From assembly GCA_029860075.1 (NCBI GenBank), contig JAOUBX010000005.1, positions 1-64,000 on the forward strand: DNA of 64,000 nt, given 5' to 3'. Positions 1 to 8,221 of this stretch are shown here, one piece after another. Under the pieces are notes generated by a model, which ran no database searches, was not told the origin of the DNA, and saw nothing but the letters and a program-made list of their open reading frames with translations. How positions within the stretch are numbered: position 1 is the first letter of the stretch; every line of letters starts with the position of its first letter. The position numbers and the translations under genes were made by a program. The stretch is from Deltaproteobacteria bacterium. GTDB lineage: Bacteria; Desulfobacterota; JADFVX01.

Positions 1-61
1 ACGGTGGAAGGAGGGGAGTCCCGCCTTGGCGGGACCAGGTTTTAGGGCGGCCTTTCTTTTG

Positions 62-112
62 TTACTTTTCTTTGTACCCTCAAGGGGCATAAATCCAGCA
101 AAAGAAAAGTAA
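62..112. repeat. Imperfect inverted repeat, repetitive-element-like
   Basis: The 12-base arm TTACTTTTCTTT at 62-73 is repeated inverted as AAAGAAAAGTAA at 101-112. A GC-rich hairpin built around CCCGCC/GGCGGG lies just before it at about 20-34. The layout resembles dispersed extragenic palindromic elements seen in many proteobacteria. It could equally be the end of a gene lying left of the window. No T-run marks it as an intrinsic terminator. Confidence 0.45.
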
Positions 113-445
113 AATTATTATGGCATAACCTTTTAACTCTAACCCCGCCCAAAGGACAGGGATTTCAAAGATTAATTAAAATATATTTAGACACAGATGT
201 GCGCTGCTTATTCTCTGTCACTTTTACGGAAGGGATAAATCTTGACTATCCTAAGGGATTCAATCGAATAATTGCTCATCTGCATTAGCAATGACAAATA
301 TAGAATGGCGCTTCATGTTTCCTATTGTGCCTGAGGCCGCCTTGGGGAAAGGAGCCATTTTTTCTGATACTCTCTGCTTTCCTAAAAGCCAAAGCTCTGC
401 TAGTATTAACAGCGTAATTTCCAGGTGATGAAAAAAGGAGATTTA
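113..445. other. Non-coding stretch upstream of glk
   Basis: I see no convincing gene here. A 67-codon minus-strand frame at 285-488 runs into the glucokinase start and has no recognisable protein features. The sequence is AT-rich and presumably holds the promoter for glk, but no clear -35/-10 pair stands out. Confidence 0.4.
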
Positions 446-1456
446 ATGCCGACAAGCAACATACTGGCTGGCGATATTGGGGGAACAAAAACCATCCTTG
501 CCCTGGTGGAGGCAGGAAATGATGAGATAGCCTTTAATCATCTTGCAAGATATGAAAGCGGGGCTTACTCTTCCCTCGAGGAGATTATTGAAGAATTTCT
601 TGCCTTTCTTTCCCTCGACAGGTCAAAAACGGTCGCTTCTTTTGGTATTGCAGGCGCTGTTAAAGATGGCAGGTGCCGGACAACAAACCTTCCCTGGACG
701 GTGGATGAAAAAAGTGTGGCCTCGGCCCTTTCCTTGCGGAAGGTTGGTCTTGTCAATGACTTTACGGCAATAATTTGGGGCATTCCTTTTTTAAATGATT
801 CAGACAAACTCATTCTAAATGAAGGTAAAAAGGAGAAGAACGGTCCCATTGCAGTGCTCGGCGCCGGAACGGGTCTCGGAGAGGGCGCCGCTTTTTATTC
901 GCAGGCAGGTGGAGGATATGAAGTGATTTCGTCTGAAGGTGGACATGCTACTTTTTCTCCCACTTCAGACGAAGAGATTGGATTGCTAAAGTATCTAATG
1001 GGTAAATTGGGTCATGTCAGTTTTGAGAGGCTTCTTTCCGGTCAGGGGCTTGTTAATATCTTCAACTATCTGAAGGAGACATCAGCTCATGGGGCGAATG
1101 ATTCCATCATTACCGAAATGAAGAATAATGATCCCGCCGCTGTTATTGCAAAACATGCCGTCGAGGGAAATGACCTGTTAGCGGAAAAAGCGCTCCATAT
1201 TTTTCTCTCCCTATATGGTTCGGAAGCAGGCAATGTGGCCCTTAAATTCCTTCCCTATGGCGGACTCTATATTGCCGGAGGTATTGCGGCCAAGATTGCC
1301 GTCAGATTTAAGGAGAGGACTTTTCTGGAGGCCTTTCTTAATAAGGGGCGTATGGCAGACCTGCTTCGCCGTATTCCTGTCGGGGTCGTTCTCAGGGAAG
1401 AGGTCGGTCTTATGGGCGCAGCCGTCCGTGGCAGGGAAATGATGAAAAAATTATGA
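446..1456 (+). CDS. glk: Glucokinase (Glk family)
   Basis: Predicted ATP-dependent glucokinase of 336 residues that phosphorylates glucose to glucose-6-phosphate in the cytoplasm. The N-terminal phosphate-binding motif GDIGGTKT lies near residues 9-16, the LVNDFTA segment holds the expected catalytic Asp, and a glycine-rich GAGTGLGEG loop with a following SEGGH motif fits the bacterial Glk family rather than the ROK family. The start at 446 is preferred over GTG 425 or ATG 428 because AAGGAG sits five bases before it. It is followed after 25 bases by phosphoglucose isomerase, so the pair probably forms a glucose-entry operon. Length is close to the family norm of about 320-340. Confidence 0.9.
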   Translation: MPTSNILAGDIGGTKTILALVEAGNDEIAFNHLARYESGAYSSLEEIIEEFLAFLSLDRSKTVASFGIAGAVKDGRCRTTNLPWTVDEKSVASALSLRKVGLVNDFTAIIWGIPFLNDSDKLILNEGKKEKNGPIAVLGAGTGLGEGAAFYSQAGGGYEVISSEGGHATFSPTSDEEIGLLKYLMGKLGHVSFERLLSGQGLVNIFNYLKETSAHGANDSIITEMKNNDPAAVIAKHAVEGNDLLAEKALHIFLSLYGSEAGNVALKFLPYGGLYIAGGIAAKIAVRFKERTFLEAFLNKGRMADLLRRIPVGVVLREEVGLMGAAVRGREMMKKL

Positions 1457-1481
1457 TTATTCTATTTTGGGGAGGAATTTT

Positions 1482-2786
1482 ATGAATGCAATCAAGCTCG
1501 ATAGGGACAACCTCGAATCTTATGTGAGCGATGACGAGATAGCCCGCTTGCAGGGAGATGTCTCAAAAATTCATGAAGCAATGGAAGCCGGCAGGTCAAA
1601 GGGAAGTGATTACCTGGGATGGCTTCATCTTCCCTCATCCATTACAGGTGATGTGCTGGACGATATTAAGGAAAGAGCCCATGAAGTCCGGGAGATGGCT
1701 GATGTCTTTGTCAGTATCGGTATCGGAGGCTCCTATCTCGGGGCAAAGGCGGCTATTGAATTTGTAACGCATACTTTTAACAACCAGTTGAAAAAAAGGA
1801 CCGGCAGGTCTCCGGAGATCTACTTTGCAGGACAAAATATCAGTTCTGATTATCTGGCTGATCTCTTTGATGTGATAGAAGAGAAAGATATCTGCCTCAA
1901 TGTGATTTCCAAGTCGGGAACGACGACGGAACCGGCCATTGCCTTCCGCCTTCTTAAGGAAAAAGCGGAACAGCGCTATGGCAGGAAAGAGGCGAGAAAG
2001 AGGATCATTGCGACTACCGATAGCAGCCGTGGCGCGTTAAAAAAACTGGCTCATGAAGAAGGTTATAAAACCTTTGTTATTCCTGATGACGTGGGAGGCC
2101 GCTATTCTGTTCTCACGCCTGTCGGTTTACTCCCCATTGCCGTTGCAGGCATCGATATCGGAAAACTGGTGAGCGGAGCCGCAGAGGCCGAAAAGAGTTC
2201 CGCCGACGCCGGTTTTGAAAGCAACCTTGCCTACAGGTATGCGGCAATCCGGAATATCCTCTACCAAAAGGGAAAGACCATTGAAATACTGTCATCCTTT
2301 CATCCCTCCCTTCACTTTGTTGCCGAATGGTGGAAACAGCTTGCCGGAGAGAGTGAAGGGAAAGAAGGCAAAAGCCTCTTTCCTGCGTCCGTTGATCTCA
2401 CGACAGATCTGCATTCCATGGGACAGTGGATCCAGGAAGGAAACCGTATAATTTTTGAGACCTTTATGACCATAGAAAAATCTAACAGGGAAATTACCAT
2501 TCCCAAAGTGGATGATGATCTCGATGGTCTTAACTACATTGCCGGTAAAAGCCTTGATTTTGTCAACGACAAAGCTCACAGGGGAACGGCCATGGCCCAC
2601 CGCGACGGTGGTGTGCCTAACATGACCTTGTCTCTTAAAGACAGGTCTCCCGAAACGCTGGGCCAGCTTTTTTACTTCTTTGAAAGGGCCGTGGCTATGT
2701 CGGGTTATCTGCTGGGGGTTAATCCCTTCGATCAGCCGGGGGTGGAGTTTTACAAGAAGAATATGTTTAGCTTGCTGGGGAAGTAA
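1482..2786 (+). CDS. pgi: Glucose-6-phosphate isomerase
   Basis: Interconverts glucose-6-phosphate and fructose-6-phosphate in glycolysis and gluconeogenesis. The 434-residue protein shows the SIS-fold glycine loop SIGIGGSYLGAK, the phosphate-binding VISKSGTTTEP segment, the GGRYSVLTPVG family signature and a C-terminal NPFDQPGVE motif containing the second PGI signature. Length matches the short bacterial PGI type. The ATG at 1482 is preceded by GGAGG at 1471-1475, which decides against the in-frame TTG at 1467. It lies directly behind glk, giving the first two steps of glucose use in one unit. Confidence 0.95.
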   Translation: MNAIKLDRDNLESYVSDDEIARLQGDVSKIHEAMEAGRSKGSDYLGWLHLPSSITGDVLDDIKERAHEVREMADVFVSIGIGGSYLGAKAAIEFVTHTFNNQLKKRTGRSPEIYFAGQNISSDYLADLFDVIEEKDICLNVISKSGTTTEPAIAFRLLKEKAEQRYGRKEARKRIIATTDSSRGALKKLAHEEGYKTFVIPDDVGGRYSVLTPVGLLPIAVAGIDIGKLVSGAAEAEKSSADAGFESNLAYRYAAIRNILYQKGKTIEILSSFHPSLHFVAEWWKQLAGESEGKEGKSLFPASVDLTTDLHSMGQWIQEGNRIIFETFMTIEKSNREITIPKVDDDLDGLNYIAGKSLDFVNDKAHRGTAMAHRDGGVPNMTLSLKDRSPETLGQLFYFFERAVAMSGYLLGVNPFDQPGVEFYKKNMFSLLGK

Positions 2787-2848
2787 ATAGAACAATTTAT
2801 TGATAACCCAGGATTTTTCGCTTTGCTCGAAATGACAGAAATGATGTC

Positions 2849-3170
2849 GGGTGGGTTAAGTTTCATTTTGCCAATAGCTCATTAAGTAAATAAAGTTACT
2901 TTTTACGGATAAGCTTAATCTACAACAAACCCACCAGCCCTGTTTAATAGCTTCATCAAAAATGGTGGGTTAATTTAAGAGTGTGAATATCGCTAAAAAA
3001 TACTTACTTTAAAACTTTTACTGATTGCCAAAGAAGGATTTAACCCACCCTACTACTACTGTTTAATGTGACATCGAAATGGTGGCTTAGATGATGAATG
3101 TATAGGCGACAAAAAAATATATTCGTCCAAAATTAAACCGATTGCCAGAGTGAGGTTTAACCCACCCTAC
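2849..3170. repeat. Three diverged tandem repeats of about 115 bp
   Basis: Each copy begins with GGTGGGTTAA or a close variant (2850, 2964, 3081) and ends with a complementary AACCCACC (about 2928, 3042, 3159). Start-to-start distances are 114 and 117 bases. Copies two and three also share GATTGCCA near the right end and the final AACCCACCCTAC; the joints share CTGTTTAAT followed by CATC and AAATGGTGG. The copies are therefore direct repeats whose ends are inverted repeats of each other, like small palindromic mobile elements. The block fills the gap between pgi and larB and has no coding potential. Confidence 0.75.
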
Positions 3171-3210
3171 GGTAAGAAGAGGGCAATAATAAGAATTAAG
3201 GAAGATTAAC

Positions 3211-3960
3211 TTGAGAAAAGACAAACTTGAAGAAATATTAACTGCAATCAAGGCGGGTAAGCTGGATGTCGATGAGGCTGTCCGGGAACTGAGGCACCTC
3301 CCTTTCCGGGACCTCGGTTTTGCTAATGTGGACTCCCACAGGGAGCTGAGGCAGGGCTTTCCCGAAGTCATCTTCGGGGAAGGCAAGGATGCCGGAAAGA
3401 TTGCAGCCATTGCCAAAGAGATGATAAATAGCGGGCATAACGTTCTTATAACCCGGCTCGATGAAGAAAAGGCAAGGCACATTTCCGGGGAAATCGATGG
3501 TGCCGAGTATGTGAGTGATGCCGGGGTTATGAAGATTATTAAGGGAGAGATAAAGGTGGAAGGGAAGGGGGACATCCTCGTTGTTTCTGCGGGGACATCC
3601 GATATCCCTGTCGCTGAAGAGGCTTTCCATACGGCGGATATGATGGGAAACCGGGTGGAGAGGCTATATGACGTGGGTGTTGCCGGTATTCACCGTTTGC
3701 TAAGCCGCCATGAAAAGCTGGCCGGAGCTTCCGTTATTATTGCCGTTGCCGGTATGGAAGGCGCCCTGCCCAGTGTTGTCGGGGGACTCGTCTCCTGTCC
3801 CGTTATTGCTGTGCCGACCAGTGTCGGTTACGGCGCCAGCTTTAATGGCGTGACGGCGCTCCTTGCCATGCTCAACAGCTGTGCCTCCGGTGTGACGGTA
3901 GTAAATATAGACAACGGGTTCGGGGCGGCCTATGCGGCCAGCCTTATTAACAGGGTGTAA
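3211..3960 (+). CDS. larB: LarB, nickel-pincer nucleotide cofactor carboxylase/hydrolase
   Basis: Predicted pyridinium-3,5-biscarboxylic acid mononucleotide synthase, the first step in making the nickel-pincer cofactor (NPN), which carboxylates and hydrolyses nicotinic acid adenine dinucleotide. The 249-residue protein has the family N-terminal helix with conserved DLGFANVDSHRELRQGFPE-type sequence and a C-terminal PurE-like domain ending in PTSVGYGASFNG and NIDNGFGAA motifs. Start is TTG at 3211, preceded by a weak AAGGA. The larC ATG begins one base after the larB stop, so the two are translationally close. No larE or larA lies in the window, so the client racemase is elsewhere. Confidence 0.92.
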   Translation: MRKDKLEEILTAIKAGKLDVDEAVRELRHLPFRDLGFANVDSHRELRQGFPEVIFGEGKDAGKIAAIAKEMINSGHNVLITRLDEEKARHISGEIDGAEYVSDAGVMKIIKGEIKVEGKGDILVVSAGTSDIPVAEEAFHTADMMGNRVERLYDVGVAGIHRLLSRHEKLAGASVIIAVAGMEGALPSVVGGLVSCPVIAVPTSVGYGASFNGVTALLAMLNSCASGVTVVNIDNGFGAAYAASLINRV

Positions 3961-3961
3961 A

Positions 3962-5146
3962 ATGAAGATTGCCTATTTGGATTGTTTTTCCGGTATAAGC
4001 GGCGACATGATGGTGGGGGCTTTTATCGATGCCGGTCTCCCTCTGGAAAAGCTTGAAAGTGAAATAAAAAAGCTTCCTCTTGACGGCTACAGGCTGAGCT
4101 GTGAACGAGTGAAGAAGAACGGCATTGATGCTGCCAAATTTTCCGTCCATCTTGAGAAAGAGCAGCATCACAGGCATTACAGTGATATTCGAGACATCAT
4201 CGAAAAATCTTCGCTCAAAGATGAAGTAAAAAAGATGAGCTTAAGCGTCTTTGCCGCCATTGCTGAAGCGGAAGGGAAGGTCCATGCCATTCCGCCTGAA
4301 AAGGTCCATTTTCATGAAGTGGGGGCCATCGATTCCATTGTCGATATTGTTGGTGCTGCCATAGGGATGGATCATTTCCGGATAGCTTCCGTCGCCACCT
4401 CTCCCCTTGTTACGGGGACGGGTATTGTCAAGTGTGACCACGGGCCTATGCCCATTCCTGCTCCTGCGACGGCGGAACTTCTCAAGGGAGTGCCTTTTGC
4501 TCACTCAGAAGAAAAGTTTGAACTGGTGACCCCTACAGGGGCAGCCATTGTTAATGTCCTTGCCTCTTCCCATGGAGAAATACCCCCCATGTCCATTGAG
4601 ACTATAGGCTATGGTGCCGGTGAAAAGGACCTGCATTCAAGGCCCAATTTGCTCCGGGTCTTCCTCGGGGAGGCGGAACATGCAGCCGGCAGCTATGAAG
4701 AAGATACTGTTCTTGTTCTGGAAGCCTCCATCGACGATATGAATCCCCAGTTTTTTGAACCCCTGGTGGAGGAACTTTTTGAGGCAGGCGCCCTCGATGT
4801 TGCCATGATGCCTCTCTACATGAAAAAGTACAGACCGGCCACGCTTTTGCAGGTGATTATTCCCGAAACTTTAAAAGATAAGGCCGCTGCAATTATCTTC
4901 AGGGGAAGCACAACCATCGGAATAAGATCTCACCTTGCAAAGCGGTCTAAACTAAGGCGGTCTGAACGAAAGATCCTTACCTCTTTTGGTGAGGTGAGAG
5001 TGAAAGAAATTAGCGGGCCCGGTGGTATTAAAGCCCTGCGCCCCGAATATGACGAATTGAAAAGGCTCTCCACTTCGACTAAACTTTCTATTGTTCAGGT
5101 TAATTTACAAGTGCAAAGAGAGCTCATGGATTACATGGATAAGTAA
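3962..5146 (+). CDS. larC: LarC, nickel insertion protein for the pincer cofactor
   Basis: CTP-dependent cyclometallase that inserts nickel into the pyridinium-bis-thiocarboxylate nucleotide, the last step of NPN synthesis. The 394-residue protein opens with the family signature DCFSGISGDMM and carries an internal histidine-rich segment (KEQHHRHYSD) plausible for metal handling. The middle FHEVGAIDSIVDIVGA block and the C-terminal SIDDMNPQ block are also typical. In some lactobacilli larC needs a programmed frameshift between two frames; here it is one continuous frame. Start at ATG 3962 avoids overlap with larB. Confidence 0.92.
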   Translation: MKIAYLDCFSGISGDMMVGAFIDAGLPLEKLESEIKKLPLDGYRLSCERVKKNGIDAAKFSVHLEKEQHHRHYSDIRDIIEKSSLKDEVKKMSLSVFAAIAEAEGKVHAIPPEKVHFHEVGAIDSIVDIVGAAIGMDHFRIASVATSPLVTGTGIVKCDHGPMPIPAPATAELLKGVPFAHSEEKFELVTPTGAAIVNVLASSHGEIPPMSIETIGYGAGEKDLHSRPNLLRVFLGEAEHAAGSYEEDTVLVLEASIDDMNPQFFEPLVEELFEAGALDVAMMPLYMKKYRPATLLQVIIPETLKDKAAAIIFRGSTTIGIRSHLAKRSKLRRSERKILTSFGEVRVKEISGPGGIKALRPEYDELKRLSTSTKLSIVQVNLQVQRELMDYMDK

Positions 5147-5175
5147 AAAGACGCTTAATTAATGGAGAGCAGGCT

Positions 5176-6606
5176 TTGACGGAAAAAAGAAGCAACCTTA
5201 TCGTTGTTGATAGTGATCTCCTGTTCAGGGAATATCTTTCGGACAGCCTTTCTCATGAATTTGACCTGACCTTCATTGATAAAGGGAAAGAGGTCTTAAA
5301 AAAAATAAAAAAATCCCCCCCTCATCTGCTGCTTATTTCAGAGTCCCTGCCCGATATGAGCGGGGAAGCCCTTTGCTGTAAATTAAAGAGTGACAAGTCT
5401 CTATCGGCTATTCCCGCCATTGTCCTCATAGACCGTGATGAGAGTAATGGAAGAGAGAAAAAGGTCCATGAATCTGCCGATTATTATGTGGCCAAACCTG
5501 TTTATATTCCTGAACTGGTTGCAAAGATTAAATCCTGTTTAAGAGCAAAAAGTCTTTATACCAACTTTCATAAAAAGGACCTTCTCAATGTGCTCGACAT
5601 TTATGAATCGCTGACGACGCTTCACAGCAGCAGCGACATATTGAGTGACATTGCCAACAAGGTGGCCTCTTCCCTTGATGCAGTGAGATGTTCCATTGTT
5701 CAGATCGATGAGAAGGAGAACTCGGGAAATATTATTGCATCCAACGATGATGTGCAGACAAAGGGCGTAAGCATTGATCTTGCCATTTACCCTGAAGTAA
5801 GGCGCGCCATAGAACTGAAGAGGGATGTTATTATTAACGATATTCAATCGGACCCCGTCATGAAGGCGAGTGGAAAGCATCTTAATGAACTCCCTTTTCA
5901 TTCCCTGGCAGTTATTCCCATTTCCATAAGAGATAAATTTATCGGAACACTGCTTTTGAGAGTGGCTACCGAAAAGGAGCGCATTTCGGAAAAGGAGATA
6001 AGTTTTTGCCAGGTTGTGGCGAGGGCCGCTGAAAATGTTCTTGAAAATGCCAGACTTGTCGATTCCCTGAGGGTGGCCAATATGGAACTGGAAAAACTGG
6101 CCACAACCGATGGTTTGACGGGATTATTCAACCACCGCTATTTCTATAACCGTCTTGAGGAGGAATATAATATTTCCCTCCGTTATCATGTTTCCCTTTC
6201 ATGTATCATGCTGGACATTGATTTTTTTAAAAAAATTAACGATACCTACGGTCACAGGAAGGGGGATACTATCCTTAAAGAACTGGCCCGGGTCATTTTG
6301 AGAACCATAAGGAAGACGGACGTTGCCGCCAGGTATGGTGGAGAAGAGTTTGTCATCCTCCTCCCTCATACCGAGGAAAAGGGGGCCATGTTTCAGGCGG
6401 AAAGGATCAGAACGTCTGTAAAAAAGAGCAAATATTCAGCGCTGCCGGCGAAAGAGCCCCTTACCATAAGCCTTGGCATCACTACCTGCAATCAGGAAGA
6501 CATCTCCAGGGCGGAAGATCTGGTCAAGTTTGCAGATAAGGCCCTTTATGAAGCTAAAAAGAGAGGGCGAAACCAGTCGGTCATGTGGGGAGGCTTTGAG
6601 CCCTAG
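5176..6606 (+). CDS. Diguanylate cyclase with degenerate receiver, GAF and GGDEF domains
   Basis: A 476-residue cytoplasmic signalling protein predicted to make cyclic di-GMP. Residues 1-120 fold like a response-regulator receiver, but the phosphoacceptor Asp is replaced by Ser55 (context LLLISESLPD), while Asp12 and the C-terminal Lys (VAKP) remain. A GAF domain follows at about 140-290 and a GGDEF domain at about 310-470. The GGEEF active site is intact, and an RKTD sequence placed as the inhibitory I-site RxxD precedes it. Start is TTG 5176 behind GAGAGCAGG. The protein stands alone and ends at a terminator shared with the convergent oxidoreductase genes. It may be phosphorylation-independent and controlled through the GAF domain. 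Confidence 0.88.
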   Translation: MTEKRSNLIVVDSDLLFREYLSDSLSHEFDLTFIDKGKEVLKKIKKSPPHLLLISESLPDMSGEALCCKLKSDKSLSAIPAIVLIDRDESNGREKKVHESADYYVAKPVYIPELVAKIKSCLRAKSLYTNFHKKDLLNVLDIYESLTTLHSSSDILSDIANKVASSLDAVRCSIVQIDEKENSGNIIASNDDVQTKGVSIDLAIYPEVRRAIELKRDVIINDIQSDPVMKASGKHLNELPFHSLAVIPISIRDKFIGTLLLRVATEKERISEKEISFCQVVARAAENVLENARLVDSLRVANMELEKLATTDGLTGLFNHRYFYNRLEEEYNISLRYHVSLSCIMLDIDFFKKINDTYGHRKGDTILKELARVILRTIRKTDVAARYGGEEFVILLPHTEEKGAMFQAERIRTSVKKSKYSALPAKEPLTISLGITTCNQEDISRAEDLVKFADKALYEAKKRGRNQSVMWGGFEP

Positions 6607-6671
6607 TGTCCTGCCGGACTTAGAGGGCCGCACTCCCTCTAACTAATTCCTGTTTCCAGCTTTATTACATA

Positions 6672-6702
6672 AAAAAAGCCCGGCTTTATACCGGGCTTTT
6701 TT
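6672..6702. terminator. Bidirectional intrinsic terminator
   Basis: The stem AAGCCCGG/CCGGGCTT around a short loop is flanked by A-runs on the left and T-runs on the right. It can therefore end transcription from both the GGDEF gene on the + strand and the oxidoreductase genes on the - strand. Confidence 0.88.
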
Positions 6703-6722
6703 GCAGTTCACAAAATGACTGG

Positions 6723-8210
6723 TCAGGAGAATTTCCACTCCTTGACCCAGTAATTGGGATCGGTGGGAACATTCGGTTTTTCTTTCAGTTCCCCCTGCAG
6801 GTACTTGTGAATGGAGGCGGCTGCCAGTTTGGCCTGCCCCATTGCCAGGATAACTGTCGATCCGCCGGTAATAGCGTCGCCGCCGGCAAAAACACCTTCC
6901 TTGCTTGTCTGGCAGGTTCCTTCATCAACCATAATAACGCCCCATTTGTTGATTCTTACCTTCTCGTCCGTTGAAGGGATAATGGGATTTACATCGCAAC
7001 CGAGAGACATGACGACGGTATCGCAGTCTTCCGTAAAGAATTCTCCTGTCGGAACAGGACGTCTTCTGCCCGATTCATCGGGTTCGGAAAGTTCCATCTT
7101 TTCACATTTGATAGCCTTAACGAAGTTGTTTTCATCGGTAATGATTTCCGCCGGATTGGAGAGCCACTTCCAGTTAAGGAATTCCTGTTCCGCATGTTCC
7201 AGTTCTTCCGTCCTTGCCGGGGCCTCCTCATGAGAACGTCGGTAGTAACAGGTTGTGTCGGCACCGAGGCGTTTGGCCGTTCTAAGCACGTCCATGGCCG
7301 TATTACCTGCACCGATGACGGCTACCTTTTTGCCCTGGTAGAGGGGTGTTGTAAATTTGGGGAATTTATCTGCCTGCATGAGGTAGATCCTCGTCAGGTA
7401 TTCATTGGCTGAATAAACGCCGTTGGCATTAACACCGGGTACATCGAGCATCTTGGGAAGTCCTGCACCGGAACCGATAAAGACGGCGTCAAAGCCTTCT
7501 TTATCGATAAGGTCATCAAGGGTGAGCACCTTACCGATAATCATGTTATAAACAAACTGAACGCCTAACTTTTCAAGGAAGGCCACATCTTCATCTATAA
7601 TTTCAAGAGGTAATCTAAACCTGGGAATCCCGTAGACAAGAACGCCACCGGCCCTGTGGAAGGCTTCGAAGACGACAACGTCATGACCTTTAATGCGAAG
7701 TTCATAGGCAGCAGTAAGACCGGCGGGACCGGAGCCGACAATGGCCACCTTTTTTCCCGTTGTTTCAGGGATTTCCGGCAGTTCAAGGGTGCCGTGCTCT
7801 CGCTCGTAGTCGGCGGCATATCTTTCCAGGCCTCCAATGCCGACAGGGAGATTCTTTTTACCAACAATGCAGACGGCCTGGCACTGTTTATCCTGTGGGC
7901 AGACACGGCCGCATGCGGCAGGCAGGAAGTTTGTTTCCCTGATTTTTTTAGCCGCTTCAGCGGGTTTTCCCTCTTCAATGAGCTTGATAAAAGCCGGGAT
8001 GTCGATGCCGACAGGGCAGCCTGTTATACAGTCAGGTTTTTTGCACTGAATGCAGCGCATTGCCTCGGCTATGGCTTCCTCTTCAGAGTAGCCGACAGGT
8101 ACCTCTTCAAAGTTCTTGATCCTCTCCCCGGCAGCATGAAGGCGCATCTCCTGGAAGGGGAGGTTCATTCTCTCTTTATTGCTCAGTTCCTTGATACATT
8201 CCTCAGACAT
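6723..8210 (-). CDS. NfnB/GltA-like FAD, FeS oxidoreductase large subunit
   Basis: A 495-residue flavoprotein homologous to glutamate synthase small subunit and to NfnB, the subunit of NADH-dependent ferredoxin:NADP oxidoreductase that binds NADPH and a bifurcating FAD. An N-terminal ferredoxin-like region carries two cysteine clusters (CIQCKKPDCITGC near 53-65 and CGRVCPQDKQCQAVC near 99-113). It is followed by an FAD-binding VAIVGSGPAG motif and a second nucleotide-binding VAVIGAGNTAMD motif. It starts 11 bases after the NfnA-like gene, with AGGAG before the ATG. No GltB-type glutamate synthase partner is present, which favours the Nfn role, but glutamate synthase activity cannot be excluded from sequence alone. 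Confidence 0.88.
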   Translation of the reverse strand: MSEECIKELSNKERMNLPFQEMRLHAAGERIKNFEEVPVGYSEEEAIAEAMRCIQCKKPDCITGCPVGIDIPAFIKLIEEGKPAEAAKKIRETNFLPAACGRVCPQDKQCQAVCIVGKKNLPVGIGGLERYAADYEREHGTLELPEIPETTGKKVAIVGSGPAGLTAAYELRIKGHDVVVFEAFHRAGGVLVYGIPRFRLPLEIIDEDVAFLEKLGVQFVYNMIIGKVLTLDDLIDKEGFDAVFIGSGAGLPKMLDVPGVNANGVYSANEYLTRIYLMQADKFPKFTTPLYQGKKVAVIGAGNTAMDVLRTAKRLGADTTCYYRRSHEEAPARTEELEHAEQEFLNWKWLSNPAEIITDENNFVKAIKCEKMELSEPDESGRRRPVPTGEFFTEDCDTVVMSLGCDVNPIIPSTDEKVRINKWGVIMVDEGTCQTSKEGVFAGGDAITGGSTVILAMGQAKLAAASIHKYLQGELKEKPNVPTDPNYWVKEWKFS

Positions 8211-8221
8211 AGCTAACTCTC

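Noticed and set aside
3087-3575. 162-codon minus-strand open frame
   Set aside because: It is a low-complexity Ser-rich shadow of larB and runs into the tandem repeat block.
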